NCBI RefSeq assembly: GCF_010671605.1
Contig: NZ_JAABOO010000001.1
Location: 1,116,001-1,180,000, forward strand
Direction: 5' to 3'
DNA from: Leptobacterium flavescens
GTDB lineage: Bacteria > Bacteroidota > Bacteroidia > Flavobacteriales > Flavobacteriaceae
Length of the DNA: 64,000 nucleotides
Shown: one piece after another, positions 37,012 to 45,153 of the stretch
Layout of the letters: every line of letters starts with the position of its first letter
Numbering within the stretch: position 1 is the stretch's first letter
Notes under the pieces: model-generated
Told to the model about the DNA's origin: nothing
The model's database searches: none
The model's input: only the letters and a program-made list of their open reading frames with translations
Made by a program: the position numbers and the translations under genes

Positions 37012-37383
37012 ATGGGAAATCAGGCAAATATACTTAGGCAAATTAAAGATATTCAGGTTCAGGCGGATCGGCTGATCAGGAACAACGCAGATCTGACCGA
37101 AATAGAGCATTTTTCCGATTATTCAACGGAAATCAGGAATTGCCTGCTGAAGAATATAACAGATAAGACCATTTTGGATCATATAGAAAGTATTCCCGAT
37201 TTGAAAATTGATGAATACGTTGAATCAGATGGCGGAAATGGGATTTTGGGGTCGATCATCAACTTCTTTGGAGGAGCATATGCAAGTGAAAAATGGAAAT
37301 CCGAATCAAGCCTGAGTATTGTTAGGGATATAAAAGCTAAATACGCTTCTCTTGAATTCCTATTAAGGAATTATTTTGACTGA
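37012..37383 (+). CDS. Hypothetical protein
   Basis: A 123-residue soluble, mainly helical protein with no signal peptide and no family I recognise. It starts with MGNQANILRQIKDIQVQA, a coiled-coil-like helix, and has a glycine-rich turn GGNGILGSIINFFGGAY in the middle that could be a membrane-touching loop. The next small gene starts 7 nt after its stop if the ATG at 37391 is used. Ordinary codon use for this genome argues that it is real. Confidence 0.55.
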   Translation: MGNQANILRQIKDIQVQADRLIRNNADLTEIEHFSDYSTEIRNCLLKNITDKTILDHIESIPDLKIDEYVESDGGNGILGSIINFFGGAYASEKWKSESSLSIVRDIKAKYASLEFLLRNYFD

Positions 37384-37390
37384 ACGTACA

Positions 37391-37576
37391 ATGAAATCCG
37401 AAAAAGAAAACTGGGCTTCCATTTACAATATATTTAATCAGAATAGACGCCTCTTAGAAGAGTTCGATATCACCAAAAAAATCAAGCTCTTGGTTTATAT
37501 TGATTCCTTGCTGAATTTGTTAGAGTTTATAAAGGGGATTGCTTCTCCCGATAGTTATCGGGATCGCAATGACTAA
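37391..37576 (+). CDS. Small hypothetical protein with repeat-derived C-terminus
   Basis: A 61-residue helical protein (MKSEKENWASIYN at the start) with no recognised family. Its last ten or so codons, IASPDSYRDRND, are supplied by the palindromic repeat at 37546-37563, so the original stop was probably lost when the repeat inserted, or the frame is a chance one. It may form a unit with the preceding hypothetical gene. Confidence 0.4.
   Translation: MKSEKENWASIYNIFNQNRRLLEEFDITKKIKLLVYIDSLLNLLEFIKGIASPDSYRDRND
37546..37563. repeat. Second copy of the 18-bp palindrome (one mismatch)
   Basis: TCCCGATAGTTATCGGGA differs from the copy at 36973-36990 at one central base. It overlaps the 3' end of the small frame at 37391-37576. 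Confidence 0.65.
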
Positions 37577-37579
37577 TAA

Positions 37580-37646
37580 TTGAATGTCTTCGCGAGCCTG
37601 CTTATCGTTGGATAAGTACGGCGCAGCGATCTCAAACAGCATTCAA
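37580..37646. repeat. Extragenic hairpin-forming element
   Basis: Outer arms TTGAATG (37580-37586) and CATTCAA (37640-37646) enclose an inner hairpin CTTATC-GTTG-GATAAG (37601-37616) and a GCGAG...GATCTC pair. The text resembles GCGAG/CGATCTC extragenic repeats of flavobacteria. The remaining 37650-37865 region holds no frame or RNA that I can recognise. Confidence 0.45.
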
Positions 37647-37868
37647 GAACTCTATATGAATTTAAAATGAATTAGGAACATTCAGTTTCACACGAATCTA
37701 TAGTGCCAATAAATTAAAATTAATTCATCAGTTTCAACACTTCACCTATTTTTCCCTTCCGTTAATCGATATCCTTAAAATACAGAAGGTAGTTTTCCTT
37801 CTACCATCCCTTAAGCCCTAGTTTTAACCCGGGTTTGCTAAACATGTATAGTGTTTAGTTATTGGGAT

Positions 37869-37903
37869 GGAAAGTCGGCAGTATTGCCGGCTTTCCTTTA
37901 TTT
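37869..37903 (+). terminator. Rho-independent terminator between convergent genes
   Basis: GGAAAGTCGGCA and TGCCGGCTTTCC pair around a GTAT loop (37869-37895, one G-T wobble), followed by TTTATTTT on the plus strand. The stem also lies directly after the stop of the minus-strand M24 gene, so it may work in both directions. Confidence 0.7.
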
Positions 37904-39121
37904 TAACAATAGTCCGAAAGGATCTTCAATACTGTGTGCAGGTTGAGTGAACCATTCCGGGCCATTTTCGGTCATATAGATATGATCTTCCAGGCGGATA
38001 CCGAACTCATCGGGTACACAGATCATCGGTTCATTACTAAAGCACATCCCCGGGCTCAACAGCGTCTGATCATTCCTTACCATATAAGGCCATTCGTGAA
38101 TATCCAGGCCTATTCCATGCCCCGTACGGTGCGGGAGTCCCGGCAATTTATAATCAGGCCCGAGGCCATTGGCTTCCAGCACTTTCCTGGAGGCTATATC
38201 AACTGCAGCACAGGGATCTCCTAAGCGGGCTGCTTCAAATGCAGCCATCTGGGTAGTTTTTTCCAAGTTCCAGATCTTTCGCTGCAGATCACTGATCTCT
38301 CCGTATACATAAGTTCTTGTGATATCCGATATATAATCGTGTAGCATACACCCCGTATCTACCAGAACAATCTCATTTTCCTCCAGATTTTTTGGTTTTT
38401 TTACGCCATGCGGAAAGGAAGAATCCACCCCGAACAGCACAATACAAAAATAGGACCCGGCAGTAGCACCATATCTGATATGTGCCTCATTGATAAAATC
38501 CACTACCTCTGCAGAGCTGATTCCCGGCCTCATGATCCTCGCTGCTGCTTTCTGCACTTCCATGGTAATATCCATGGCCGTTTGCATAATGGCTATTTCC
38601 GCCTTTGATTTCTGCATTCTGCAGCCGGCAGTTACCCGTTTGGCATCTGTTAGCTTATAAGCTCCTGCCAATTGTGCGATCCCGTTCGAAACAAAAAAGG
38701 GAGTAGCTTCATCCAGGGCAACTTCTCCTCCTTCAACTCCGTATTTCTTCAACAGTTCTATAAACAATTCATAAGGACTCTCGTGCTCTTCCCAGCAATG
38801 CACTTCCCCTTCTATAAGCATAAAATCCAGTACGGTTCCCTTTTCAAAAGCCGGAGCTATAAAACACAACTCTCCGTCCGGGAATAATAAAGCACCTACC
38901 ATCCGTTCACTTGGGTTCCACTTCATCCCTGTAAAATAGTAGAGATTGGTCCCTGCATGGAGATAAACAGCCTTTATCCCCTTCTCCTTCATCAGTTTTC
39001 CCGCTTTTTTAAGCCTGTTTCCGAATTCCTCTTTTTCTATGGGTTTTGCCAAATGCGCCATAGGCTTTATAGCTGCCAGTTCTGCTTCCGCAGTAGATCC
39101 TCCGATTCCTAATGTATTCAT
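37898..39121 (-). CDS. M24 family Xaa-Pro peptidase (prolidase-like)
   Basis: A 407-residue pita-bread-fold peptidase with a creatinase-type N-terminal domain (about 30-165) and the M24 catalytic domain. Metal ligands are recognisable: Asp in VLVDTGC, Asp in YISDITRTY, His in RTGHGIGLDIHE, Glu in SNEPMICV and Glu in IRLEDH. The family removes or splits Xaa-Pro bonds, consistent with prolidase or aminopeptidase P activity. No signal peptide is visible, so it acts in the cytoplasm. It follows the aminopeptidase P gene by 15 nt, and the pair would finish digestion of proline- and hydroxyproline-rich peptides. Confidence 0.9.
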   Translation of the reverse strand: MNTLGIGGSTAEAELAAIKPMAHLAKPIEKEEFGNRLKKAGKLMKEKGIKAVYLHAGTNLYYFTGMKWNPSERMVGALLFPDGELCFIAPAFEKGTVLDFMLIEGEVHCWEEHESPYELFIELLKKYGVEGGEVALDEATPFFVSNGIAQLAGAYKLTDAKRVTAGCRMQKSKAEIAIMQTAMDITMEVQKAAARIMRPGISSAEVVDFINEAHIRYGATAGSYFCIVLFGVDSSFPHGVKKPKNLEENEIVLVDTGCMLHDYISDITRTYVYGEISDLQRKIWNLEKTTQMAAFEAARLGDPCAAVDIASRKVLEANGLGPDYKLPGLPHRTGHGIGLDIHEWPYMVRNDQTLLSPGMCFSNEPMICVPDEFGIRLEDHIYMTENGPEWFTQPAHSIEDPFGLLLK

Positions 39122-39136
39122 GTATTTTTCAGTAGT

Positions 39137-40432
39137 TTATTTAGTATTCATCAATGCTTCAATTTCTTCTATCTCTATCGGCATACCTTCCGTCAGGTTG
39201 ATGTTTCCATCCTCGGTAATCAGGTAGTCATTCTCCAGTCTACAACCAATACCTTCTTCCGGAATATATATTCCCGGTTCGCAGGTAAATACCATTCCCG
39301 CTTCTATAGGTCTCGAATACAAACCTACATCATGAACATCCAGCCCGAGATGATGTGCAGTTCCATGCATAAAGTACTTTTTGTACAAAGGCTTGTCCGG
39401 ATCCTGTTTTTTTACCGCTTCTTCCGAGAGCAGTCCGAGTTTTATCAATTGTTCCTCCACCAGGCCGGCCATGGCCTTCTCGTATTCGGCATGATCTGCG
39501 CCCGGTTTTAATAGTTTAGCACCTTCCTTAAGGCAATGCAGAACGGCCTGGTATACATCTTTCTGCCGCTCGGAGAATTTCCCGTTTACCGGTAAACATC
39601 TCGTCGTATCACTATTGTAATTGGCATAGCAAACACCAAAATCCAGCAAAAGCATATCGCCTTCCTTACATACATTATCATTGGTATTGTAATGCAAAGC
39701 ACAGGCATTCGGCCCGGACGCTACAATGGGTTTAAAAGCATGGCGAACGCCTCCCTGTCTTATGATCTCATAGGTGAGTTCGGCCTCCAGTTCATATTCG
39801 TTTATATCCGGTCTGAGTGTGGTGGCAAATTTCTTAAATCCGTCAATACTGATAGCCACCGCTTTTTTGATCTGATCGATCTCCTCTTCAGATTTTACGG
39901 GACGTAGTTTCCTGGTAATTTTCGCTGCTCTCTTATAATCGTGCAGAGGATATTTCTTTTTACACCAGGCGATCATCCTGTCCTGAGCTGTTTCCATCTG
40001 GGCGGTAACTCTTTTTATGTGTTCGTTATGCCCCAGGTAAAAAGTATCGGCTTCGAAGGCCATTAACTGCAGGATCTTCTCAAAGTCATGAAGCCACTCA
40101 ACCCTTTTTACCCCCGATATCTCTCTTGCCTGCTCTTTAGTGAGTTTATCGCCTTCCCAGGTCTTAATATGCTCATTGGTCTCTTTAATAAAAAGTACTT
40201 CCCTGTTTTCGGGCTTATAGGCATCCGGATATAACACCAGAACAGTCTCTTCCTGATCTATCCCGCACAGATAGAAAAGATCGTTGTTCTGGGCAAACCC
40301 CATTACGTCATCTGCATTGGTCGGCATTATATCGTTAGAGGTGAGTATGGCAATGGCATTTGCCGACATTTCCCTGTTGAAGTTCTCCCTGTTTTTAACA
40401 AACAAAGACGAATTAATTTCTGCGTATCTCAT
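39137..40432 (-). CDS. Xaa-Pro aminopeptidase (aminopeptidase P)
   Basis: A 431-residue protein with an N-terminal AMP_N domain (about 1-135; the segment LFYLCGIDQEE is typical) and an M24B domain. The ligand set is Asp in LLLDFG, Asp in NSDTTRCLP, His in HGTAHHLGLDVHD, Glu in TCEPGIY and Glu in CRLENDY. It removes the N-terminal residue from peptides with Pro (or Hyp) at position two. No signal peptide. First gene of the pair with the prolidase-like gene; divergent from the secreted M43 protease gene. Confidence 0.93.
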   Translation of the reverse strand: MRYAEINSSLFVKNRENFNREMSANAIAILTSNDIMPTNADDVMGFAQNNDLFYLCGIDQEETVLVLYPDAYKPENREVLFIKETNEHIKTWEGDKLTKEQAREISGVKRVEWLHDFEKILQLMAFEADTFYLGHNEHIKRVTAQMETAQDRMIAWCKKKYPLHDYKRAAKITRKLRPVKSEEEIDQIKKAVAISIDGFKKFATTLRPDINEYELEAELTYEIIRQGGVRHAFKPIVASGPNACALHYNTNDNVCKEGDMLLLDFGVCYANYNSDTTRCLPVNGKFSERQKDVYQAVLHCLKEGAKLLKPGADHAEYEKAMAGLVEEQLIKLGLLSEEAVKKQDPDKPLYKKYFMHGTAHHLGLDVHDVGLYSRPIEAGMVFTCEPGIYIPEEGIGCRLENDYLITEDGNINLTEGMPIEIEEIEALMNTK

Positions 40433-40555
40433 AGCTTTAAGTCTATTTCTTTTTTTAGAATTCCAAGTTCAAAAAAACCAATCAATATATTAAGATCGTA
40501 TTAATATAATGTAAGCATCTGATAAAATATTAGCATTTTTTAAAAAATTGATAGC

Positions 40556-40563
40556 TAAATTTG
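40556..40563 (+). promoter_or_regulatory. -7 promoter box of the M43 protease gene
   Basis: TAAATTTG matches the Bacteroidetes TANNTTTG -7 box exactly and ends 27 nt before the ATG at 40591. No clear -33 TTTG is present at the usual distance. Confidence 0.5.
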
Positions 40564-40590
40564 ATAGGCCAACACAAATCTTACTGAATT

Positions 40591-42879
40591 ATGAAACCTA
40601 CGAAGCAATTTTTAATGTTGCTGCTCACCGTTTTGACAGTTAACATTACCCCGGCGCAGGAAATTAAATGTAAATCGGAAGAAGCCACCCGTGCGTCCTG
40701 GCTTCAGCATCCTGAGATCGAGAAGGAGTTCCTGGATTTTAACAACTTCAGCAAACAATTCATTAACACCATAAGACAGGGAATAGACGTCTCCGGAAGA
40801 GGAAATGTTACCTATACCATTCCTGTTGTTTTTCACGTATACGGCACCACACAAAACGGAGAAACGGTAAATTACAACACTATTCTTAACTCTATAGAAC
40901 AGGTAAACGAGGAGTTTCAGGGCCTGAACGCCGATTTTAACACCGTCGATCCCAGGTTTTCAGGGATACGCGGAACCATGAGTATTGAGTTTAAGCTGGC
41001 TACCATCGACCCCGATGGAAATCCGACCAACGGAGTTGTTTTTCATGCGGCCAGAGGAGGATACGGGAATAACGACGGAGGTACGAGAGCAGCTGTTGCT
41101 GCCGATGCCTGGGATAACTACAAATACATGAACGTGTATATCCAGGCCGATCTGTACAATGACGGCGTTAACAACAATTCAGGGATAGCCTGGCTTCCCA
41201 GTACGTATGATTCCGACCGTAACAATGCAAGAGTGGTCTATAACGGTCGTTATCTTACCGGAAATACTTCAAGAGAATTTGCTTCGGTCCTGACCCATGA
41301 GTTCGGGCACTGGCTTAATTTAAGACATACGCATCTCGGTGGATGCGGAGGAGACGATTTTGTTGCCGATACACCCCAGGAAGACACCCCGGGGGGAAAA
41401 GGTTGCAGTCCGTCTCAGAACTGTAACGGACAGTTTATCAATTATGAGAATTATATGGGGTATAACGGAGGAAGCGGATGCTATAAGATGTTTACCCAGG
41501 GGCAGGTAGAAAGGATGCTGGCTGCGCTTCAGCACCAGGCCAGGATTACCTTATGGCAGGAACAGAACCTGATCGATACAGGGGTACGTACCGATAGCAG
41601 CACCTCTTCTGTCGATATAAGCCCCGGCAGTATTACCGAAGCTGCGGCTAATGACGGAAGTTTTGATACCAACCCGACGATCACGGCTTCCAATACCACC
41701 TTTAAGGTAACGGGAACCCTTGTTGAAGGCACACACTACAGCTATTCAGCACCACAGGGCCTTAGCGCGCAGCTTGTGGTAAATGACGATGCAACTGTCG
41801 CCACTGTTAGCTTTTCAGGTACAGCAGACGATCATCAGACCGCTGATAATTTTACAGGTAACTTCAGTTTTACTTCCGCTGCCGTTGAAGCAGACGAATC
41901 TAATCTCCAGCTGAATTTTGTATTCAGGGATAATGATACTCCTCCACAGGGAACCATTTCCATTATCCCGTCCACACATACGGAAGCAACTGCCAACGAC
42001 GGGAGTTTTAGCAGTAGCTCCACCATTTCCACAAATAATGCCGCCTTTAAGCTTACGGGTCTCCTCACGGAAGGAACTCACTTTACCGCTTCGGTACCGG
42101 AAGGCCTGAGCGTAAGAGTTAACGTTAACAATAATACTTCTGCCACCCTGTCTTTTACCGGTAATGCTGTAAATCATGAAGAGGCAGATCGCTTTTCAGG
42201 TAATATATCCTTTACTACAGCGGCAATTGAAGTAGCAGATCCGCTTCTCGATCTTAATTTCGAATTCAGGGAAAGTGAACCTGATAATACTAACGGAGTG
42301 ATCGCCATTGATCTTTCAACACTCATAGAATCTGAAGATAATGACGGAAGTTTTAGTATTAACCCGGTAATTACTGCTTCCAATACCACCTTTAAAACCA
42401 CAGGAGTACTTTCGGGAGATACGCACTATACCTACTCCATACCGGAAGGTCTGAATATGGAGGTTAAGGTAAATAACGATGCCACACAGGCAGTGATCAC
42501 TTTTTCAGGAAATGCCATTAACCATGAAGCTGCTGATAATTTTTCGGGGAGTATATCCTTTACCACTGAGGCAATAGATCTTTCACAGCCATCGGTAGGC
42601 CTGAATTTCGAATTCCTCGATGCAGAAACTACCAGGGAAGAATTTATTCTGTTTCCCAACCCTTTTAAAGAGCAATTAACATTGCAAAGTCCTCTTTTCA
42701 ATAATGACAATGTAACGATTGAAGTCTACAATCTTCGCGGACAAAAGATCTACGATAAATTGTATGAAAACATTTCCGGTGAGCTTCAAATGGACACCAA
42801 TATGAACTCAGGTTTGTATTTTGCGAGGATCCTTATAAACGGAAGGCTGATGGAAACCAAACGTATTTTAAAGCAATAA
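40591..42879 (+). CDS. Secreted M43 metalloprotease with T9SS sorting domain
   Basis: A 762-residue protein: signal peptide (ending near TPAQE), prodomain-like segment, then a pappalysin-type M43 domain with HEFGHWLNLRH (H236, E237, H240, H246) and the Met-turn YMGYNGG. Cysteines around it match the family's disulfides. Three homologous repeats of about 110 residues follow (about 342-680). The last 80 residues are a type IX sorting domain with FPNPF, VYNLRGQKI and a final ETKRILKQ. The family includes cytophagalysin, described as a collagen-degrading enzyme of a Cytophaga strain. It is next to proline-peptidase and hydroxyproline genes. Confidence 0.93.
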   Translation: MKPTKQFLMLLLTVLTVNITPAQEIKCKSEEATRASWLQHPEIEKEFLDFNNFSKQFINTIRQGIDVSGRGNVTYTIPVVFHVYGTTQNGETVNYNTILNSIEQVNEEFQGLNADFNTVDPRFSGIRGTMSIEFKLATIDPDGNPTNGVVFHAARGGYGNNDGGTRAAVAADAWDNYKYMNVYIQADLYNDGVNNNSGIAWLPSTYDSDRNNARVVYNGRYLTGNTSREFASVLTHEFGHWLNLRHTHLGGCGGDDFVADTPQEDTPGGKGCSPSQNCNGQFINYENYMGYNGGSGCYKMFTQGQVERMLAALQHQARITLWQEQNLIDTGVRTDSSTSSVDISPGSITEAAANDGSFDTNPTITASNTTFKVTGTLVEGTHYSYSAPQGLSAQLVVNDDATVATVSFSGTADDHQTADNFTGNFSFTSAAVEADESNLQLNFVFRDNDTPPQGTISIIPSTHTEATANDGSFSSSSTISTNNAAFKLTGLLTEGTHFTASVPEGLSVRVNVNNNTSATLSFTGNAVNHEEADRFSGNISFTTAAIEVADPLLDLNFEFRESEPDNTNGVIAIDLSTLIESEDNDGSFSINPVITASNTTFKTTGVLSGDTHYTYSIPEGLNMEVKVNNDATQAVITFSGNAINHEAADNFSGSISFTTEAIDLSQPSVGLNFEFLDAETTREEFILFPNPFKEQLTLQSPLFNNDNVTIEVYNLRGQKIYDKLYENISGELQMDTNMNSGLYFARILINGRLMETKRILKQ
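41617..42630 (+). repeat. Three tandem ~110-residue domains in the M43 protease
   Basis: The three units begin near 41617, 41959 and 42304. Each has T/IEAxANDGSF-type openings, ASNTTFK, a G-L-x-EGTHY turn, the NNDAT strand and FSGNxxNHEAADxFSGxISFTTxA. They look like immunoglobulin-like modules, perhaps for substrate or surface binding. Confidence 0.8.
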
Positions 42880-42880
42880 T

Positions 42881-44125
42881 TCAGAATTTCCTGTCGGGAT
42901 GAAAGGCATCTACAGGCATAGATGTCTTTTTTCCGGCTATGATCTCCTCTACCAGTTTTCCGGTAGCAGGCCCCAGGCTCCATCCCATCATTGCATGTCC
43001 GGTAGCAATGGTCAGGTTATCGCATTTTGCAGACCTCCCTATATAAGGCATTCCATCGGGCGAGACCGGTCTTAATCCGCATGCAGCTTTATCTTTTTCT
43101 TCCTGTTCTATACGGATCTCAGGATAGTAACGGTTTGCCGCCTGAGCAATCGCATCGACCCTTACCTTATTGATCGTGTGGTTTATTCCGGCAACTTCCA
43201 TGGTGCCCGCAAAACGGGTAAATCCGTGCATTGGAGTTACTGCTACCTTAGCTTCTGCAAGGATTGCAGGAACAGTGATCCCTGTATTTTTCTCTGTATT
43301 TATTCTGTATCCCTTTCCTGCCTGTAACGGAATGGAGATCCCCAACTTCTTACCAAGAAGCGTACTCCAGGATCCTGCTGCCAGGACATATTCATCGGCA
43401 TAAAGGGTTTGTTTATTTGTTTTGATGGCAGTGATCTCATTCTTTTTTACTTCGATATCCTCTACCTTCTCATTGGTATTAAAAATAACTCCCTTCTGTT
43501 TGAGGTAACTCTTTATCTCGCTCATAAATTCACCGGGAGTAGTATGCACATCACATTCGTAATGAACAGCTCCTTTTACATTCATTTTTACCCCGGGTTC
43601 CATTTTATAAAGCTCTTCCAGCGATAATTCTTTTACGGGAAGGCCCGCCTCTATTGCCTTGTGAGCTACTTCATTCTCTTCTTCCAGCATTTTATCGGTC
43701 TGACAAAGCATTAAAAGTCCCTTTTTCTCGTACTGAAAATTAAAACCTTCGTCTTGTTTTATATCCTGGTAAAGATCCCTGCTTAAAAGATTAATGTCGC
43801 GAATTACAGGAATGCATCTCTCCACATGTTTTTTGTTAGCCGATTTGTTAAAGGCCCATACCCATTTCAGAAAATCCATTTCCAGTCTGGGCTTCAGGTA
43901 TAGCGGACTTTTGGGATTGAACATCCATTTAATTCCCTGTTTAATAACTCCGGGAGCTGCAAGAGGAATTATATGACTGGGGGTTAAATAACCTGCATTT
44001 ACATAGGACGCGCCTTCATCCATATTAGACTGATCTATCACAGTAACCTGATGGCCTTCCTTTTGAAGATAATATGCGGCACTTAGCCCTATTATCCCTC
44101 CTCCTATAATTATGATGCTTTTCAA
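42881..44125 (-). CDS. FAD-dependent D-amino-acid oxidoreductase, probable D-hydroxyproline dehydrogenase
   Basis: A 414-residue DadA/DAO-family flavoprotein. The FAD-binding motif IIIGGGIIGLSAAYYL opens the protein, VIDQSN is the ribose-binding end, and GLRPVSPDGMPYIG with TGHAMMGWSLGPATG closes the flavin site. In hydroxyproline users, this enzyme (LhpB type) oxidises cis-4-hydroxy-D-proline to pyrroline-4-hydroxy-2-carboxylate. The upstream gene (26 nt) is a 4-hydroxyproline 2-epimerase, and the deaminase is four genes upstream, so the function is well supported by context. Last gene of this operon; convergent with the M43 protease. Confidence 0.9.
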   Translation of the reverse strand: MKSIIIIGGGIIGLSAAYYLQKEGHQVTVIDQSNMDEGASYVNAGYLTPSHIIPLAAPGVIKQGIKWMFNPKSPLYLKPRLEMDFLKWVWAFNKSANKKHVERCIPVIRDINLLSRDLYQDIKQDEGFNFQYEKKGLLMLCQTDKMLEEENEVAHKAIEAGLPVKELSLEELYKMEPGVKMNVKGAVHYECDVHTTPGEFMSEIKSYLKQKGVIFNTNEKVEDIEVKKNEITAIKTNKQTLYADEYVLAAGSWSTLLGKKLGISIPLQAGKGYRINTEKNTGITVPAILAEAKVAVTPMHGFTRFAGTMEVAGINHTINKVRVDAIAQAANRYYPEIRIEQEEKDKAACGLRPVSPDGMPYIGRSAKCDNLTIATGHAMMGWSLGPATGKLVEEIIAGKKTSMPVDAFHPDRKF

Positions 44126-44151
44126 AGAAATGTTTTTACGGGTTCTAAAAC

Positions 44152-45153
44152 TTAAATCACCTGGAATCCGTGTGCATAAGGATCATCATCATCGATCATG
44201 ATCGTATTGAATCCGGTAATTCTGGCCCATCCTTCAATACTGGGAACAATAGCCTTTTTACCGTCCAGCTCAGTTTCTTCTTCGATCCTTCCTATAAACT
44301 GACTCCCGATTATACTTTCATGAACGAATTCATCACCCTTTTTTAATTTTCCTTTGGCGTACCATTGTGCCATTCTTGCTGAAGTCCCGGTTCCGCAAGG
44401 CGATCTGTCTATCGCTTTGTCTCCGTAAAAAACGGCATTTCTCGCGGTTGCTTTATCGGAAAGAGTATCTCCGCTCCACAGAACATGACTAAGTCCGTTT
44501 ATAGTTTCATCTTCAGGATGTACAAAGCTATGAGCAGCGTTGATACGATCCCTGATCACCCGGCTCCAGCTTACCAACTGGTCTGCGGTATAATCCTGGA
44601 TCCCTTTAAAGTTTTCCTGAGGATCTATTATTGCGTAGAAATTCCCTCCGTAAGCCACATCCAGTGTGAGCTCTCCCAGTTCCGGGCATTCTACTGTTAT
44701 ATTTTCTGCTGCCAGATACGATTTGATATTAGTGAGTTTTACCGAAGTAACTTTATCTCCTTCCTGTTTATAGGAAATTGTTACCAGTCCGGCCGGAGTT
44801 TCCAGTCTTAATTTTCCCGGAGTTTTGGGTTTTACCAACCCTTCTTCGATGGCTATAGTAACGGTTCCGATAGTTCCGTGTCCGCACATCGGCAGGCAGC
44901 CACTTGTTTCTATATACAAGACACCTACATCGTTATTCGGGTTTGATGGCGGATACAGGATACTTCCCGACATCATATCATGACCCCTGGGTTCGAACAT
45001 TAATCCTTTACGTATCCAATCGTATTCCTTCAGGAAATGCTGACGTTTTTCACTCATATTTGCACCGGACAGATCGGGGCCTCCCTCAGAAACTACTCTT
45101 ACCGGGTTCCCGCAGGTATGCGCGTCGATGCAATTAAAGATACTCCTACTCAT
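44152..45153 (-). CDS. 4-hydroxyproline 2-epimerase (proline racemase family)
   Basis: A 333-residue proline-racemase-fold enzyme with both catalytic cysteines: C90 in PMCGHGTIG and C253 in DRSPCGTGTSA. Cys/Cys members act as racemases or epimerases, and the subgroup beside LhpB, LhpC and KGSADH genes converts trans-4-hydroxy-L-proline to cis-4-hydroxy-D-proline. CIDAHTCGNPVRV is the family's start. It overlaps the DUF885 gene by 8 nt. The Cys/Thr paralogue at 21486-22550 is a dehydratase, not an epimerase. Confidence 0.93.
   Translation of the reverse strand: MSRSIFNCIDAHTCGNPVRVVSEGGPDLSGANMSEKRQHFLKEYDWIRKGLMFEPRGHDMMSGSILYPPSNPNNDVGVLYIETSGCLPMCGHGTIGTVTIAIEEGLVKPKTPGKLRLETPAGLVTISYKQEGDKVTSVKLTNIKSYLAAENITVECPELGELTLDVAYGGNFYAIIDPQENFKGIQDYTADQLVSWSRVIRDRINAAHSFVHPEDETINGLSHVLWSGDTLSDKATARNAVFYGDKAIDRSPCGTGTSARMAQWYAKGKLKKGDEFVHESIIGSQFIGRIEEETELDGKKAIVPSIEGWARITGFNTIMIDDDDPYAHGFQVI

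Noticed and set aside
37580-37646. Possible tRNA or small structured RNA
   Set aside because: The hairpins do not fold into a cloverleaf and lack the T-loop GTTCRA and a CCA-type end; text fits an extragenic repeat.
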